Assembly: GCA_030690415.1 (NCBI GenBank)
Contig: JAUYGZ010000020.1
Location: 1-55,457 of the forward strand
Source of the DNA: a bacterium
GTDB lineage: Bacteria; Patescibacteriota; Gracilibacteria; JAUYGZ01
Direction of reading: 5' to 3'
Length of the DNA stretch: 55,457 nucleotides
Shown here: one piece after another, positions 32,140 through 38,879 of the stretch
How positions within the stretch are numbered: position 1 is the first letter of the stretch
How the letters are laid out: every line of letters starts with the position of its first letter
Notes under the pieces: model-generated
Databases searched by the model: none
Seen by the model: only the letters and a program-made list of their open reading frames with translations
What the model was told of the DNA's origin: nothing
Program-made: the position numbers and the translations under genes

Positions 32140-33141
32140 TTACTTCTTAATCGCTGCTTCGATTTCCCCGGAATCCGTGCGCATCTCAGGTGGGATATAC
32201 CGGAGCCCCATGGCTTTGTAGACCTCTACTTCCGTTTTCCCGGCAATCTTTTTTCCCTTTTCACCCTTTTTTGTCGGCTTGAAAACCCCGTACTCGTTTA
32301 CGGTTAGACCTTTTGATCGAATTAAAGTTCGCAAATGGACATTGTGATCTTTCGATCCGGTGAAGTACTGGAGTGCCGCGCCCCACTCATCGGCCTTTAC
32401 AACTCGCAAGTCGACCTGGAGATTACCCTCCAAGACGATAGACCCTTTGGTATCCCCTTCGGCGAGAATTTTTTTTGCTTTGGGATGCGAGACGAAATAA
32501 TGGATTAATTGTTGAGGGTTTTTGCTCACGGCAAGAAAATCAAGGTCCCCGATAGTTTCTTCTTTTCGACGATAGGATCCCGCAGCTTCAACTTTTGTGG
32601 TGAGTTTTGACTGCTTGAGGTATTCAAGTATCTCTTCGACCATAGGAACCATATCACCGAATAGTTTTCTTTTTTTGAGCAACTTTCCGATTTCCAATCC
32701 CTCGAGAATATTTTGAACCGCCTTGGCTCCGAAGCCTGGAAGTTTTTCAGCAGAACCGTCTTTGATGGCCTTTTTCAAGTCTCTTTTGTTTTCAACGCCG
32801 AGCATTTTCCAGAGCAGGTGAACTTTCTTTGGGCCGAGAGAGGGCACGTCCATCAGGTTGAGAAGGCTTTGAGGGAAACGGCCTTTGAGTTTTTCATAGG
32901 TCCGGATTTTTCCGGTCGAAATAAACTCAATGATCTTGAGTTCGATGGCTTCGCCGACTCCGGGGACATCCCGAATGTTTCCCGCTTTGTGGAGCTCGAG
33001 TACATCGTTTGGAAAATACTTCAGCGTTTGCGCGACACGACGGTAACTGCCCATGCGATAGCGATCTGATTCCTTCCCACCGAGAAGGTAGAGATCGGCC
33101 ATGTGGTCAAAGATGGAGGCAAGTTCTTTGTTGACGCTCAT
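32140..33141 (-). CDS. Family X DNA polymerase without PHP domain
   Basis: 333 residues from the ATG at 33141; the longer frame to 33333 covers a promoter and structured non-coding region. Order: 8-kDa helix-hairpin-helix domain (1-75, DVPGVGEA at 58-65), a second hairpin (DVPSLGPKK, 98-106), a third (KLPGFGAK, 133-140), then the palm with GSYRR (188-192) and the catalytic acids D199, D201 (GDLDF) and D244 (QVDLRVV). Fills gaps in base-excision or end-joining repair. Typical bacterial PolX is about 570 residues with a C-terminal PHP exonuclease; that part is absent here, so no intrinsic 3'-5' exonuclease or AP-endonuclease activity is expected. Confidence 0.93.
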   Translation of the reverse strand: MSVNKELASIFDHMADLYLLGGKESDRYRMGSYRRVAQTLKYFPNDVLELHKAGNIRDVPGVGEAIELKIIEFISTGKIRTYEKLKGRFPQSLLNLMDVPSLGPKKVHLLWKMLGVENKRDLKKAIKDGSAEKLPGFGAKAVQNILEGLEIGKLLKKRKLFGDMVPMVEEILEYLKQSKLTTKVEAAGSYRRKEETIGDLDFLAVSKNPQQLIHYFVSHPKAKKILAEGDTKGSIVLEGNLQVDLRVVKADEWGAALQYFTGSKDHNVHLRTLIRSKGLTVNEYGVFKPTKKGEKGKKIAGKTEVEVYKAMGLRYIPPEMRTDSGEIEAAIKK

Positions 33142-33162
33142 GTTCACAAAAAAGCTGCCTTC

Positions 33163-33168
33163 AGTATA
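33163..33168 (-). promoter_or_regulatory. Proximal extended -10 promoter for polX
   Basis: Minus-strand TATACT preceded by CTGC, no good -35. Predicted start about 15 nt upstream of the ATG at 33141. Same block as at 3036. Confidence 0.45.
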
Positions 33169-33174
33169 GCAGAG

Positions 33175-33299
33175 GATGAAAGGGAGTGGTGCCAGACCAC
33201 TGAACCATGCTACCCCCGGGTTTGGGGGAAGTGTGGGGGGACCCGAGGACATAATCCATGCGGCCTGGCACCGGTGACCTAATGCTTGGGCACAAGGTC
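33175..33299 (-). ncRNA. Candidate structured RNA or polX leader
   Basis: Downstream of a strong promoter (33306-33333) and upstream of the polX start. In the minus-strand RNA, GGTGCCAGGCC and GGTCTGGCACC form an 11-bp stem (one G-U pair) enclosing G/C-rich hairpins (C5...G5 tracts, CGGGT/ACCCG). No match to SRP RNA, 6S, tmRNA or RNase P signatures was seen. Confidence 0.35.
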
Positions 33300-33305
33300 G
33301 ACCGA

Positions 33306-33333
33306 ATTTTATATGATTGTGTAGAACTGTCAA
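33306..33333 (-). promoter_or_regulatory. Distal promoter upstream of polX
   Basis: Minus strand: consensus -35 TTGACA (33328-33333), 16-bp spacer, -10 TAAAAT (33306-33311). Predicted start near 33299, leaving about 158 nt of leader or a separate RNA. Confidence 0.7.
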
Positions 33334-33355
33334 GATGATGTGAAAAATATCAGCC

Positions 33356-34321
33356 TTATTGTTTAGCCTCTCCTCTTCCGTGCTTCGCCACGTACTCCTC
33401 GATGGCCTTCTTGGTCGTCACCCAGTTGCGATCCCGCTTGTGAGCATCAAGCCTCCCCTCTTTGGCCAACTTGCCGAGATAGGCCTGGGAGTAGTCGCAG
33501 AACTCAGTGGCCTCCGCAAGGCTAATGAACTCATCTTTTTTCTTTGCCGGTGTCAGAGCGTCTAGGTACAGATTCAAAGAACGAATGGCTGCTTGAGCGA
33601 TGAACTGAATGAGCGCCTTGTAACGTCCTTTGTCCGCCATGCGCAACGCCCGATAGTATTTTTGCCGATCGTTTTTCAAGATAATCACGAGAGGGAACCC
33701 TGTTCGCATCAGGAAAAGATTCATCAGCAAGCGAGCTGTCCGTCCGTTGCCATCGAGAAAAGGATGTATGTGAACAAACTGATGGTGAAAAAGGGCTGCA
33801 AACTCGATGGGGTGATACCGGTGCTGCTCATTTCGAACCCAGCGGATAAGCTGCTTCATCTGCTGAGGAAGCACGCCCGGCTCAACCGGTTTATGGTCAC
33901 TGCCTGAAATAAACACATCCGTCTGCCGATACCCATGGTCATCCCCTTCTTCTGAGAGCTCAATCACCGCCTGATGCAGTTCTCTCACGAAGTGTTCACT
34001 GAAATCCAATTCCGTCGGCGATTCGACGAGCTGGTAAAGTTTTTCTAAAGCTCTTTTGTGGTCTTTAACCTCCAGATGTTCTTTGAGCGATTTGCCCTTC
34101 ACGGTCATCCCTTCCTGGAAGACCCAATAGGTTTCGTTCAGCGTGAGGGTATTGCCTTCGATTCCATTGGAATTGTACGTCATCTCGACCTGAAACTGTT
34201 CTTTGAGTTTTTGAAGGTGAACCGGGGATATCGGACGCATCGCATTCAGCTTCTCAAGTTTTTCATCGATGAGCTCTCTGAGCGCATCCTTGATGGGATC
34301 ACTCTTTTTAAGGGAAATCAT
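33356..34321 (-). CDS. Fic family protein (AMPylase-like) with N-terminal inhibitory helix
   Basis: 321 residues from the ATG at 34321; upstream ATGs fall at or before the predicted transcription start. The autoinhibitory motif S51-N-G-I-E55-G-N marks a class II Fic protein. The active-site loop HPFLDGNGRTAR begins at H186. A C-terminal DNA-binding-like region (about 270-315, with SLAEATEFCDYSQAYLGKLA) follows. Fic enzymes transfer AMP (or other nucleotide parts) to protein hydroxyls; the target is unknown. Stand-alone gene with its own strong promoter. Confidence 0.93.
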   Translation of the reverse strand: MISLKKSDPIKDALRELIDEKLEKLNAMRPISPVHLQKLKEQFQVEMTYNSNGIEGNTLTLNETYWVFQEGMTVKGKSLKEHLEVKDHKRALEKLYQLVESPTELDFSEHFVRELHQAVIELSEEGDDHGYRQTDVFISGSDHKPVEPGVLPQQMKQLIRWVRNEQHRYHPIEFAALFHHQFVHIHPFLDGNGRTARLLMNLFLMRTGFPLVIILKNDRQKYYRALRMADKGRYKALIQFIAQAAIRSLNLYLDALTPAKKKDEFISLAEATEFCDYSQAYLGKLAKEGRLDAHKRDRNWVTTKKAIEEYVAKHGRGEAKQ

Positions 34322-34346
34322 GGAAGGGTTGGATAATAGCATTATT

Positions 34347-34375
34347 ATTATATCCAACCTTCGCGCCTTATTCAA
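34347..34375 (-). promoter_or_regulatory. Promoter of the Fic gene
   Basis: Minus strand: -35 TTGAAT (34370-34375), 17-bp spacer, -10 TATAAT (34347-34352). Start near 34340, about 20 nt of leader before 34321. Confidence 0.8.
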
Positions 34376-34435
34376 GAAAAAACTCCTGCTCCGTTGACTT
34401 TCCACTCCCTTTTCATTACAGTCTTTTGGCTTATT

Positions 34436-34510
34436 GCAGGTATCGTATAGTGGCTATTACGCCGCCTTGCCAAGGCGGAGACACGGGTCCGATTCCCGTT
34501 ACTTGCTCCA
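34436..34510 (+). tRNA. tRNA-Gly (anticodon GCC)
   Basis: Acceptor GCAGGTA (34436-34442) pairs with TACTTGC (34500-34506), including one G-U pair. The anticodon stem CCGCC/GGCGG closes the loop TTGCCAA with GCC at 34469-34471. T-stem ACGGG/CCCGT; discriminator T and encoded CCA (34508-34510). The T-loop reads TCCGATT, so position 55 is C rather than the near-universal T. A TCCTCCGC-TT-GCGGAGGA hairpin follows at 34511-34528. Confidence 0.9.
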
Positions 34511-34528
34511 TCCTCCGCTTGCGGAGGA
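34511..34528. repeat. Micro-palindrome after tRNA-Gly
   Basis: TCCTCCGC-TT-GCGGAGGA, 8-bp arms with a 2-nt TT loop and no T-run. The same design (7-bp arms, TT loop) occurs in the tRNA-Gln-like remnants at 82-97 and 511-526. Confidence 0.6.
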
Positions 34529-34725
34529 TGCCGCTTCGTAGCTTGAGAGGTTTTCAACGTGGGAGCGAAGAATGGCCACCTTTAATCTTTATTCCCCCTC
34601 CCCCTTCTTCATTTTACATTTTAAATTCCCTCTCTCTTTCTCTTTTTTGAGATTTCCTCATTTTTAAGAGAGTCATTTCATCGTGACAATATGCCAAAGT
34701 TGTCAGGTTAATACTCTTCTTTTTC

Positions 34726-34754
34726 TTGACCTCGAGCCATATGAGAACGATACT
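34726..34754 (+). promoter_or_regulatory. Promoter of the histone-like gene
   Basis: -35 TTGACC (34726-34731), 17-bp spacer, -10 GATACT (34749-34754). Predicted start near 34761, leader of about 24 nt, U-rich. The rest of 34529-34725 holds no gene that I can see; it includes a TGACAA/TTGTCA inverted pair (34684-34705). Confidence 0.6.
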
Positions 34755-34784
34755 TTTTTTATCTTGTATTCTTTATTCTTTTTT

Positions 34785-34925
34785 ATGCCCGTTGCAAAAA
34801 AGAAGCCTGCTAAAAAGAAAACAGCTGCCAAGAAGCCTATGAAAAAGGCTGTTAAGAAAGCTGTGAAGAAGCCTATGAAAAAGGCTGCTCCAAAAAAGAA
34901 GGCTGCTCCTAAGAAAAAGAAGTAA
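34785..34925 (+). CDS. Lysine-rich histone-like small protein
   Basis: 46 residues from the ATG at 34785, which follows a U-rich leader; upstream in-frame codons precede the promoter. The sequence is almost entirely K, A, P with repeats PAKKK, KKPMKKA and PKKKAA, like bacterial histone H1/Hc1-type tails. It should bind DNA or RNA without sequence specificity and compact the nucleoid. A terminator follows at 35020. Confidence 0.85.
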   Translation: MPVAKKKPAKKKTAAKKPMKKAVKKAVKKPMKKAAPKKKAAPKKKK

Positions 34926-35019
34926 TACGTTTTCATACTTACTTTTTTCTTGTGGAAGATCACTGTGCTTGTGGTTCCGACTGTTCGCCCTGTGCTGACT
35001 GTGGAGAACCCAAGTACCC

Positions 35020-35050
35020 AACCCTCTGACCTTGCTCGGAGGGTTTTTTT
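35020..35050 (+). terminator. Terminator downstream of the histone-like gene
   Basis: AACCCTC (35020-35026) pairs with GAGGGTT (35039-35045), followed by a run of T to 35050. Confidence 0.8.
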
Positions 35051-35052
35051 GA

Positions 35053-35082
35053 TTGAGCATGCGCAGTTGCATGGGCTATAGT
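35053..35082 (+). promoter_or_regulatory. Promoter of the first ACT-domain gene
   Basis: -35 TTGAGC (35053-35058), 18-bp spacer, -10 TATAGT preceded by GC (35077-35082). Predicted leader about 24 nt. Confidence 0.5.
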
Positions 35083-35112
35083 GTCTAGGCTGTATCCTTA
35101 GTTATCATCCCT

Positions 35113-35514
35113 ATGAAAGTCAGGATCGTCACAGAAATCGCATTCCAGTTCCCCAACGAAGTAGGAATTCTTGCTAAAACAGCTCGTACCTTATCTGAGA
35201 GCGGTATTGGAATAAAAGGCATGTTGAACTATTCCCAGGGATCGACCACTCAGACCTATATGGTGCTTTCAGGAGACTTGGAGAAGGCGAAGAAGATTCT
35301 CACCGATCAGGGCGTGGAGAGCGTCGGCCAGGGAAATGTCGTCGAAGTGGAGCTCGAAGGTGAAACCGGCGCAATCGCTGACATGGCGGAAAAACTTGCT
35401 GAGGCGAACATCAATATCGCCAATATGTATGCTTGTGAGGCGCCACAGGGAGCTTCAGTCATCTATATCTCCACCAATGATGATGATAAGGCGGTGGAGG
35501 TCTTGGGGGGGTAG
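35113..35514 (+). CDS. Tandem ACT-domain protein (133 aa)
   Basis: 133 residues, two ACT domains: 5-70 (RIVTEIAFQFPNEVGILAKTA.. type) and about 75-133 (VVEVELEGETGAIADMAEKLAEANINI). ACT domains bind amino acids or other small ligands and regulate metabolism. No catalytic domain is attached, so it is a stand-alone sensor. A paralogue at 40670-41167 begins with the same R-I-V-T-E motif. Convergent with the next minus-strand frame. Confidence 0.88.
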   Translation: MKVRIVTEIAFQFPNEVGILAKTARTLSESGIGIKGMLNYSQGSTTQTYMVLSGDLEKAKKILTDQGVESVGQGNVVEVELEGETGAIADMAEKLAEANINIANMYACEAPQGASVIYISTNDDDKAVEVLGG

Positions 35515-35519
35515 ATAAC

Positions 35520-35690
35520 TCAAAATACCTGCTGGGCAGAGGCCGTACAATAGTAGACGGAAAGAGCAGCAATAATGAGTGACCTCATATATTGTGCTTG
35601 ATTCAGAAGCTTAATTACATCCGCCTGCTTTAGTTCCTTCACCACTTTCGAAAGCTTTACCTTCGTTTCCTCTGGGAATGTTTGGCATGT
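35520..35690 (-). CDS. Possible small protein, start unclear or frameshifted
   Basis: The frame ending at 35520 reads like real protein for 56 codons: PEETKVKLSKVVKELKQADV, then a hydrophobic segment MRSLIIAALSVYY. It lacks an ATG near the predicted transcription start. The ATG at 35688 is in another frame and yields only 25 residues. A one-base shift in the A-rich leader, a GTG start (leaving about 42 residues) or decay would all fit. A perfect promoter precedes it. Confidence 0.35.
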   Translation of the reverse strand, partial: TCQTFPEETKVKLSKVVKELKQADVIKLLNQAQYMRSLIIAALSVYYCTASAQQVF

Positions 35691-35710
35691 TTTTATTTTA
35701 GTTTCACTTC

Positions 35711-35739
35711 ATTATACCGGAAATCGTGGCTGATTTCAA
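35711..35739 (-). promoter_or_regulatory. Promoter upstream of the 35.5-kb small frame
   Basis: Minus strand: -35 TTGAAA (35734-35739), 17-bp spacer, -10 TATAAT (35711-35716) preceded by CCGG. Confidence 0.75.
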
Positions 35740-35781
35740 TCCGCAAGTCTGATTTACAGACAAGGGCTAATTGAACAGTGC

Positions 35782-36180
35782 TTATATTCTCACGGCTGGA
35801 AAGGCCATTGACTTTTTATCGGTTGGATACAGCATTTTGGTTTCGCCATTTGCTTTCTGAATGTGGATGCTTCCATCCCTGAAAATAAGGGCCTCATCGA
35901 AGGCTATATCAAGCGGGATCAGATAATCAAGTTTGGTCCCGACTCCAGCACTTTTGACCGTCAAGGTGAGGCCGCATTTCCTTTCAACCGGTACCAATTC
36001 AAAACCTCGAATGCTCAGCGTACTGAGGCAGCGTTTCCTCATCTCATTCGCTATTGTTAAAAAAAACGAGGAATGAACCAGAAGCTGATCTCCTGAGGGA
36101 ATAGAGTCTAGATGAACTTGTCTCCCATCAAAGGAAAGTTTGAGGGCATTTGAAGATCCAGACCTCATAGTGTCAGCCAT
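35782..36180 (-). CDS. Hypothetical protein (132 aa)
   Basis: 132 residues. No family recognised. The N-terminus is Ser-rich; a predicted mostly beta domain follows (LKLSFDGRQVHLDSIPSG, then KCGLTLTVKSAG and EALIFRDGSIHIQKA). No membrane segment. It has its own strong promoter, located in the 3' end of the kinase gene, and stands just downstream of that kinase. Confidence 0.65.
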   Translation of the reverse strand: MADTMRSGSSNALKLSFDGRQVHLDSIPSGDQLLVHSSFFLTIANEMRKRCLSTLSIRGFELVPVERKCGLTLTVKSAGVGTKLDYLIPLDIAFDEALIFRDGSIHIQKANGETKMLYPTDKKSMAFPAVRI

Positions 36181-36200
36181 CGCAAAGACAAAAGGAGCTT

Positions 36201-36230
36201 ATTCTAGCCCTTATTACATGAATTTGTCAA
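36201..36230 (-). promoter_or_regulatory. Promoter of the 132-aa gene
   Basis: Minus strand: consensus -35 TTGACA (36225-36230), 18-bp spacer, -10 TAGAAT preceded by GC (36201-36206). It overlaps the last codons of the kinase gene. Confidence 0.7.
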
Positions 36231-38850
36231 CTATTCTGCCTGGTTTTGCAGCTGATTGCTCGAGGATGATGATCTGAGCGGAAAGAGTAATTAATTGCTG
36301 AACGTCCTCCATGATCGTATCAATCGAGTAAATCTGTAGTCCGTTCTGAAATAATACTCTTAAGAGTTCTTTTTTTTCGTTCATAAGCTCTGAGATCCCC
36401 TTCGTGATAACCATTTCCGGATTCTTTCTCGCCATCAAGTAACCCCTGTCTCTCACATAAACATCCAACTCCTGTAGTGAGTTGATTGAGTGACATAGCT
36501 CAAGAGCTTCGCTCATCTCTTGCATGGAGGAAAATCTTTCACCTGGTCTCACGGTCAAAGCTCTTTCGATAACTTTCCTGAGAACCTGATTCTTCATCTG
36601 ACCAAAGAGACGCTCCCGTTCGGAATTCTGCGGATCGTGAATCTGTCGCGCAAGATCGAACACGGCTTCTGAACCACTCAGACCTGATCTAAACTGGAAA
36701 GGCGGTTCGCCGGACACCATTTCGATGAGGCTGACTCCCAGCGCCCAAATATCGGACTGAACCGAACTTTTTTGGGAACTTCCACCGATCAGTTCGGGAG
36801 CAAGAAAGGCTGGTGTCCCGACAACGATGCCTTCCGGCGTGAGCCGTTTGGTCATTTTCACTTTCAGTCCTGGCGCTTGATACAGGCGTGCCTCTTCTTC
36901 AAATGCCTCCTCCAAATCCCGTGTCTGCCGGATCGCCTTGACCAGTCCCCAATCGATTATTTTTACCTGACCGTTTTTTGCAAGCATAAGGTTATCCGGT
37001 TTGATGTCACGATGAAGTATCCCTTTCTGATGAGCCTTCTCGAGTCCGCCACAGATTTCACGGGTAATTTCAATAATGACCGCTTCATGCGTATCCCGGA
37101 TGGCCTTCATCACCTCCAAAGCGTCTGCTTTTGAGAAAATGTGTCGGGCATCAGATGCCAGAATATCCTGGAAAGATTTTTTCGCGTCTTTGAGGTAAGG
37201 ATTGATGATGACCTTTCGAAAAGAAAACTGTTGCGCGTCATGGGGAAAGTCGTCAAGCGTCACGGATTCTCCCCGCAGCAGTTTTCCATCCAGCTCCTCC
37301 ATCGCCATATGGTACTGAAACCGGAGATTTTCCAGGCTGTCTCCATCAATCAGTTCTGTCTCGAGCAGCCACATATCAGCTGAGTTTTCAATGCCTGGAA
37401 CACCTTTGGAACCGACGACTTTGAGATAGCTCCCCTGGAGAATTGCCTGGGATTCTCCACCGATGGTCACCAGCGTTTTCATTTCTTTGATCACTCTCTC
37501 CATGGATTCCGGATCAAGTTCTTTGATGAGTTTTTGGACTATCCAATCGCCTTCTCTCGTCTGGCGCTTGTAAACCTGACCGAAGGCTCCTTCACCAATC
37601 ACTTCGGTGTGAATATAAGCGCTGGGAATTTCACTGATGCTCTTCTCAAAATCCCTGAGAATGTTTTGAGAAGCCAGCCATTTTCCAAGTTCTTTCTGCG
37701 CATTCTCTGAAGGCTCTCGGTTTTCGTCTTCCCTGATTCGTATCCTCTCTTCTTGTCGCTCAGTGATCATTCTTGAAAGCTTTTCTTTTAAGAACTGAAT
37801 ATCGGATTTGATTTGGGCTCCCAAAAACATCCTTAAGAGCTTCTCACTATATTCATAGCTGTCTCTAAGCGTATTCAGACTTTCAACAGCTACTTCGATA
37901 TCAGACTCATGCTTCTCACCTAGTCCAGCATAAAAAAGAAAACTTTTCTTGAGATCAGATCTCAATCTAATTTCGTTTTCTTCTCTCTCGTAAACGTGGC
38001 GATACCATTCAGAAAGCTCAACAAGTTCTTCGCGCTGATAGGCATCTCTATCTTTATCAGGAATCGCTTGAAGTATTGTGATTCTCTCTCGACAGGACTG
38101 TATATCTTTTAGCGGCGAAATAGCGGCGAGTTTTTCAATTCGTTTCAGGAGTTTTTTGATATTTTCCATGTCCCGCTTATCAGAAGTGGGAGACCCTGAT
38201 AAACCCATTAACGTACTGTAAAGTTCTTCAATTTCTCCTGTCGAGTTTGCTTCCTTTTTTTTATAAAATTCTTCAAGCTTCTCTATTTTCTCCGTAAGCC
38301 GAAACTTTGACTGCTCGCTGAGATCACTCTCTCGAATGATTTCTGGAATTTCCCAGAGATAGGATCGAGAAACAGATGTCTCGGCATCGTACCCTGACAC
38401 ATGCCAGATCTCTTCACGAAGAGATCTGATTATGGATCTGATGGCAGGCGTATTCCTAACTATTCCATCTTCCGGAGCTTCAAAGTCTCTGGCAACCAGA
38501 ATGTCTTCAGATGTAATAAGCTTCTCGAGAGGGATTACTATTTTTTCTTCTTCCCCCTCGTCTCCTTCAGGAACCATGAATACGGACGAAGTGAAATCAA
38601 TGCTCAGACTTTCAGGCGCTACATTCATCGGAATAACTTTCCCCATAAGTTCTCTCGTATTCTCCACCTCATAGGCTACCCCAAGACTTGCTTCAAAATT
38701 CGTCCGCTCCTGAGAAACGCGTTGCCGTATTGCTCTCAATTCCTGAGTCGTAACTTCTCTGGTCGGTGGTTTTTGGCGCAAAATCCGTGAGGCTTCCATG
38801 ATGGGTGATGATTGATTTTTGTGTTGATTGAAAAAGGAGAATCCCTTCAT
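36214..38850 (-). CDS. Ser/Thr protein kinase with long N-terminal helical region
   Basis: 878 residues (a second ATG at 38799). Residues 1-400 are charged and largely helical with no recognised domain. The Hanks-type kinase domain follows: Gly loop IGEGAFGQVY (418-427), probable ATP lysine K440, catalytic loop HRDIKPDN (613-620, D615), metal-binding motif DWG (633-635) in place of DFG, and activation/P+1 region GTPAFLAPE. An insert of about 100 residues lies between the N-lobe and the catalytic loop. No membrane helix, so cytoplasmic. It lies 29 bp downstream of the SLH gene and is probably co-transcribed with it. Target unknown. Confidence 0.93.
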   Translation of the reverse strand: MKGFSFFNQHKNQSSPIMEASRILRQKPPTREVTTQELRAIRQRVSQERTNFEASLGVAYEVENTRELMGKVIPMNVAPESLSIDFTSSVFMVPEGDEGEEEKIVIPLEKLITSEDILVARDFEAPEDGIVRNTPAIRSIIRSLREEIWHVSGYDAETSVSRSYLWEIPEIIRESDLSEQSKFRLTEKIEKLEEFYKKKEANSTGEIEELYSTLMGLSGSPTSDKRDMENIKKLLKRIEKLAAISPLKDIQSCRERITILQAIPDKDRDAYQREELVELSEWYRHVYEREENEIRLRSDLKKSFLFYAGLGEKHESDIEVAVESLNTLRDSYEYSEKLLRMFLGAQIKSDIQFLKEKLSRMITERQEERIRIREDENREPSENAQKELGKWLASQNILRDFEKSISEIPSAYIHTEVIGEGAFGQVYKRQTREGDWIVQKLIKELDPESMERVIKEMKTLVTIGGESQAILQGSYLKVVGSKGVPGIENSADMWLLETELIDGDSLENLRFQYHMAMEELDGKLLRGESVTLDDFPHDAQQFSFRKVIINPYLKDAKKSFQDILASDARHIFSKADALEVMKAIRDTHEAVIIEITREICGGLEKAHQKGILHRDIKPDNLMLAKNGQVKIIDWGLVKAIRQTRDLEEAFEEEARLYQAPGLKVKMTKRLTPEGIVVGTPAFLAPELIGGSSQKSSVQSDIWALGVSLIEMVSGEPPFQFRSGLSGSEAVFDLARQIHDPQNSERERLFGQMKNQVLRKVIERALTVRPGERFSSMQEMSEALELCHSINSLQELDVYVRDRGYLMARKNPEMVITKGISELMNEKKELLRVLFQNGLQIYSIDTIMEDVQQLITLSAQIIILEQSAAKPGRIVDKFM

Positions 38851-38879
38851 TCTACCATTTTTTACGTCTTAAATCGATC

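Noticed and set aside
33175-33299. SRP RNA, 6S RNA or tmRNA in the polX leader
   Set aside because: The GGAA tetraloop with its conserved internal loop, the 6S bubble and tRNA-like ends are all missing.
33142-33333. N-terminal extension of PolX
   Set aside because: The added residues are not PolX-like, and the region holds promoters and a structured leader.
34372-34557. Minus-strand frame opposite tRNA-Gly
   Set aside because: It contains the typical spurious peptide produced by reading a tRNA gene backwards (GNRTRVSALARR) and lies over the Fic promoter.
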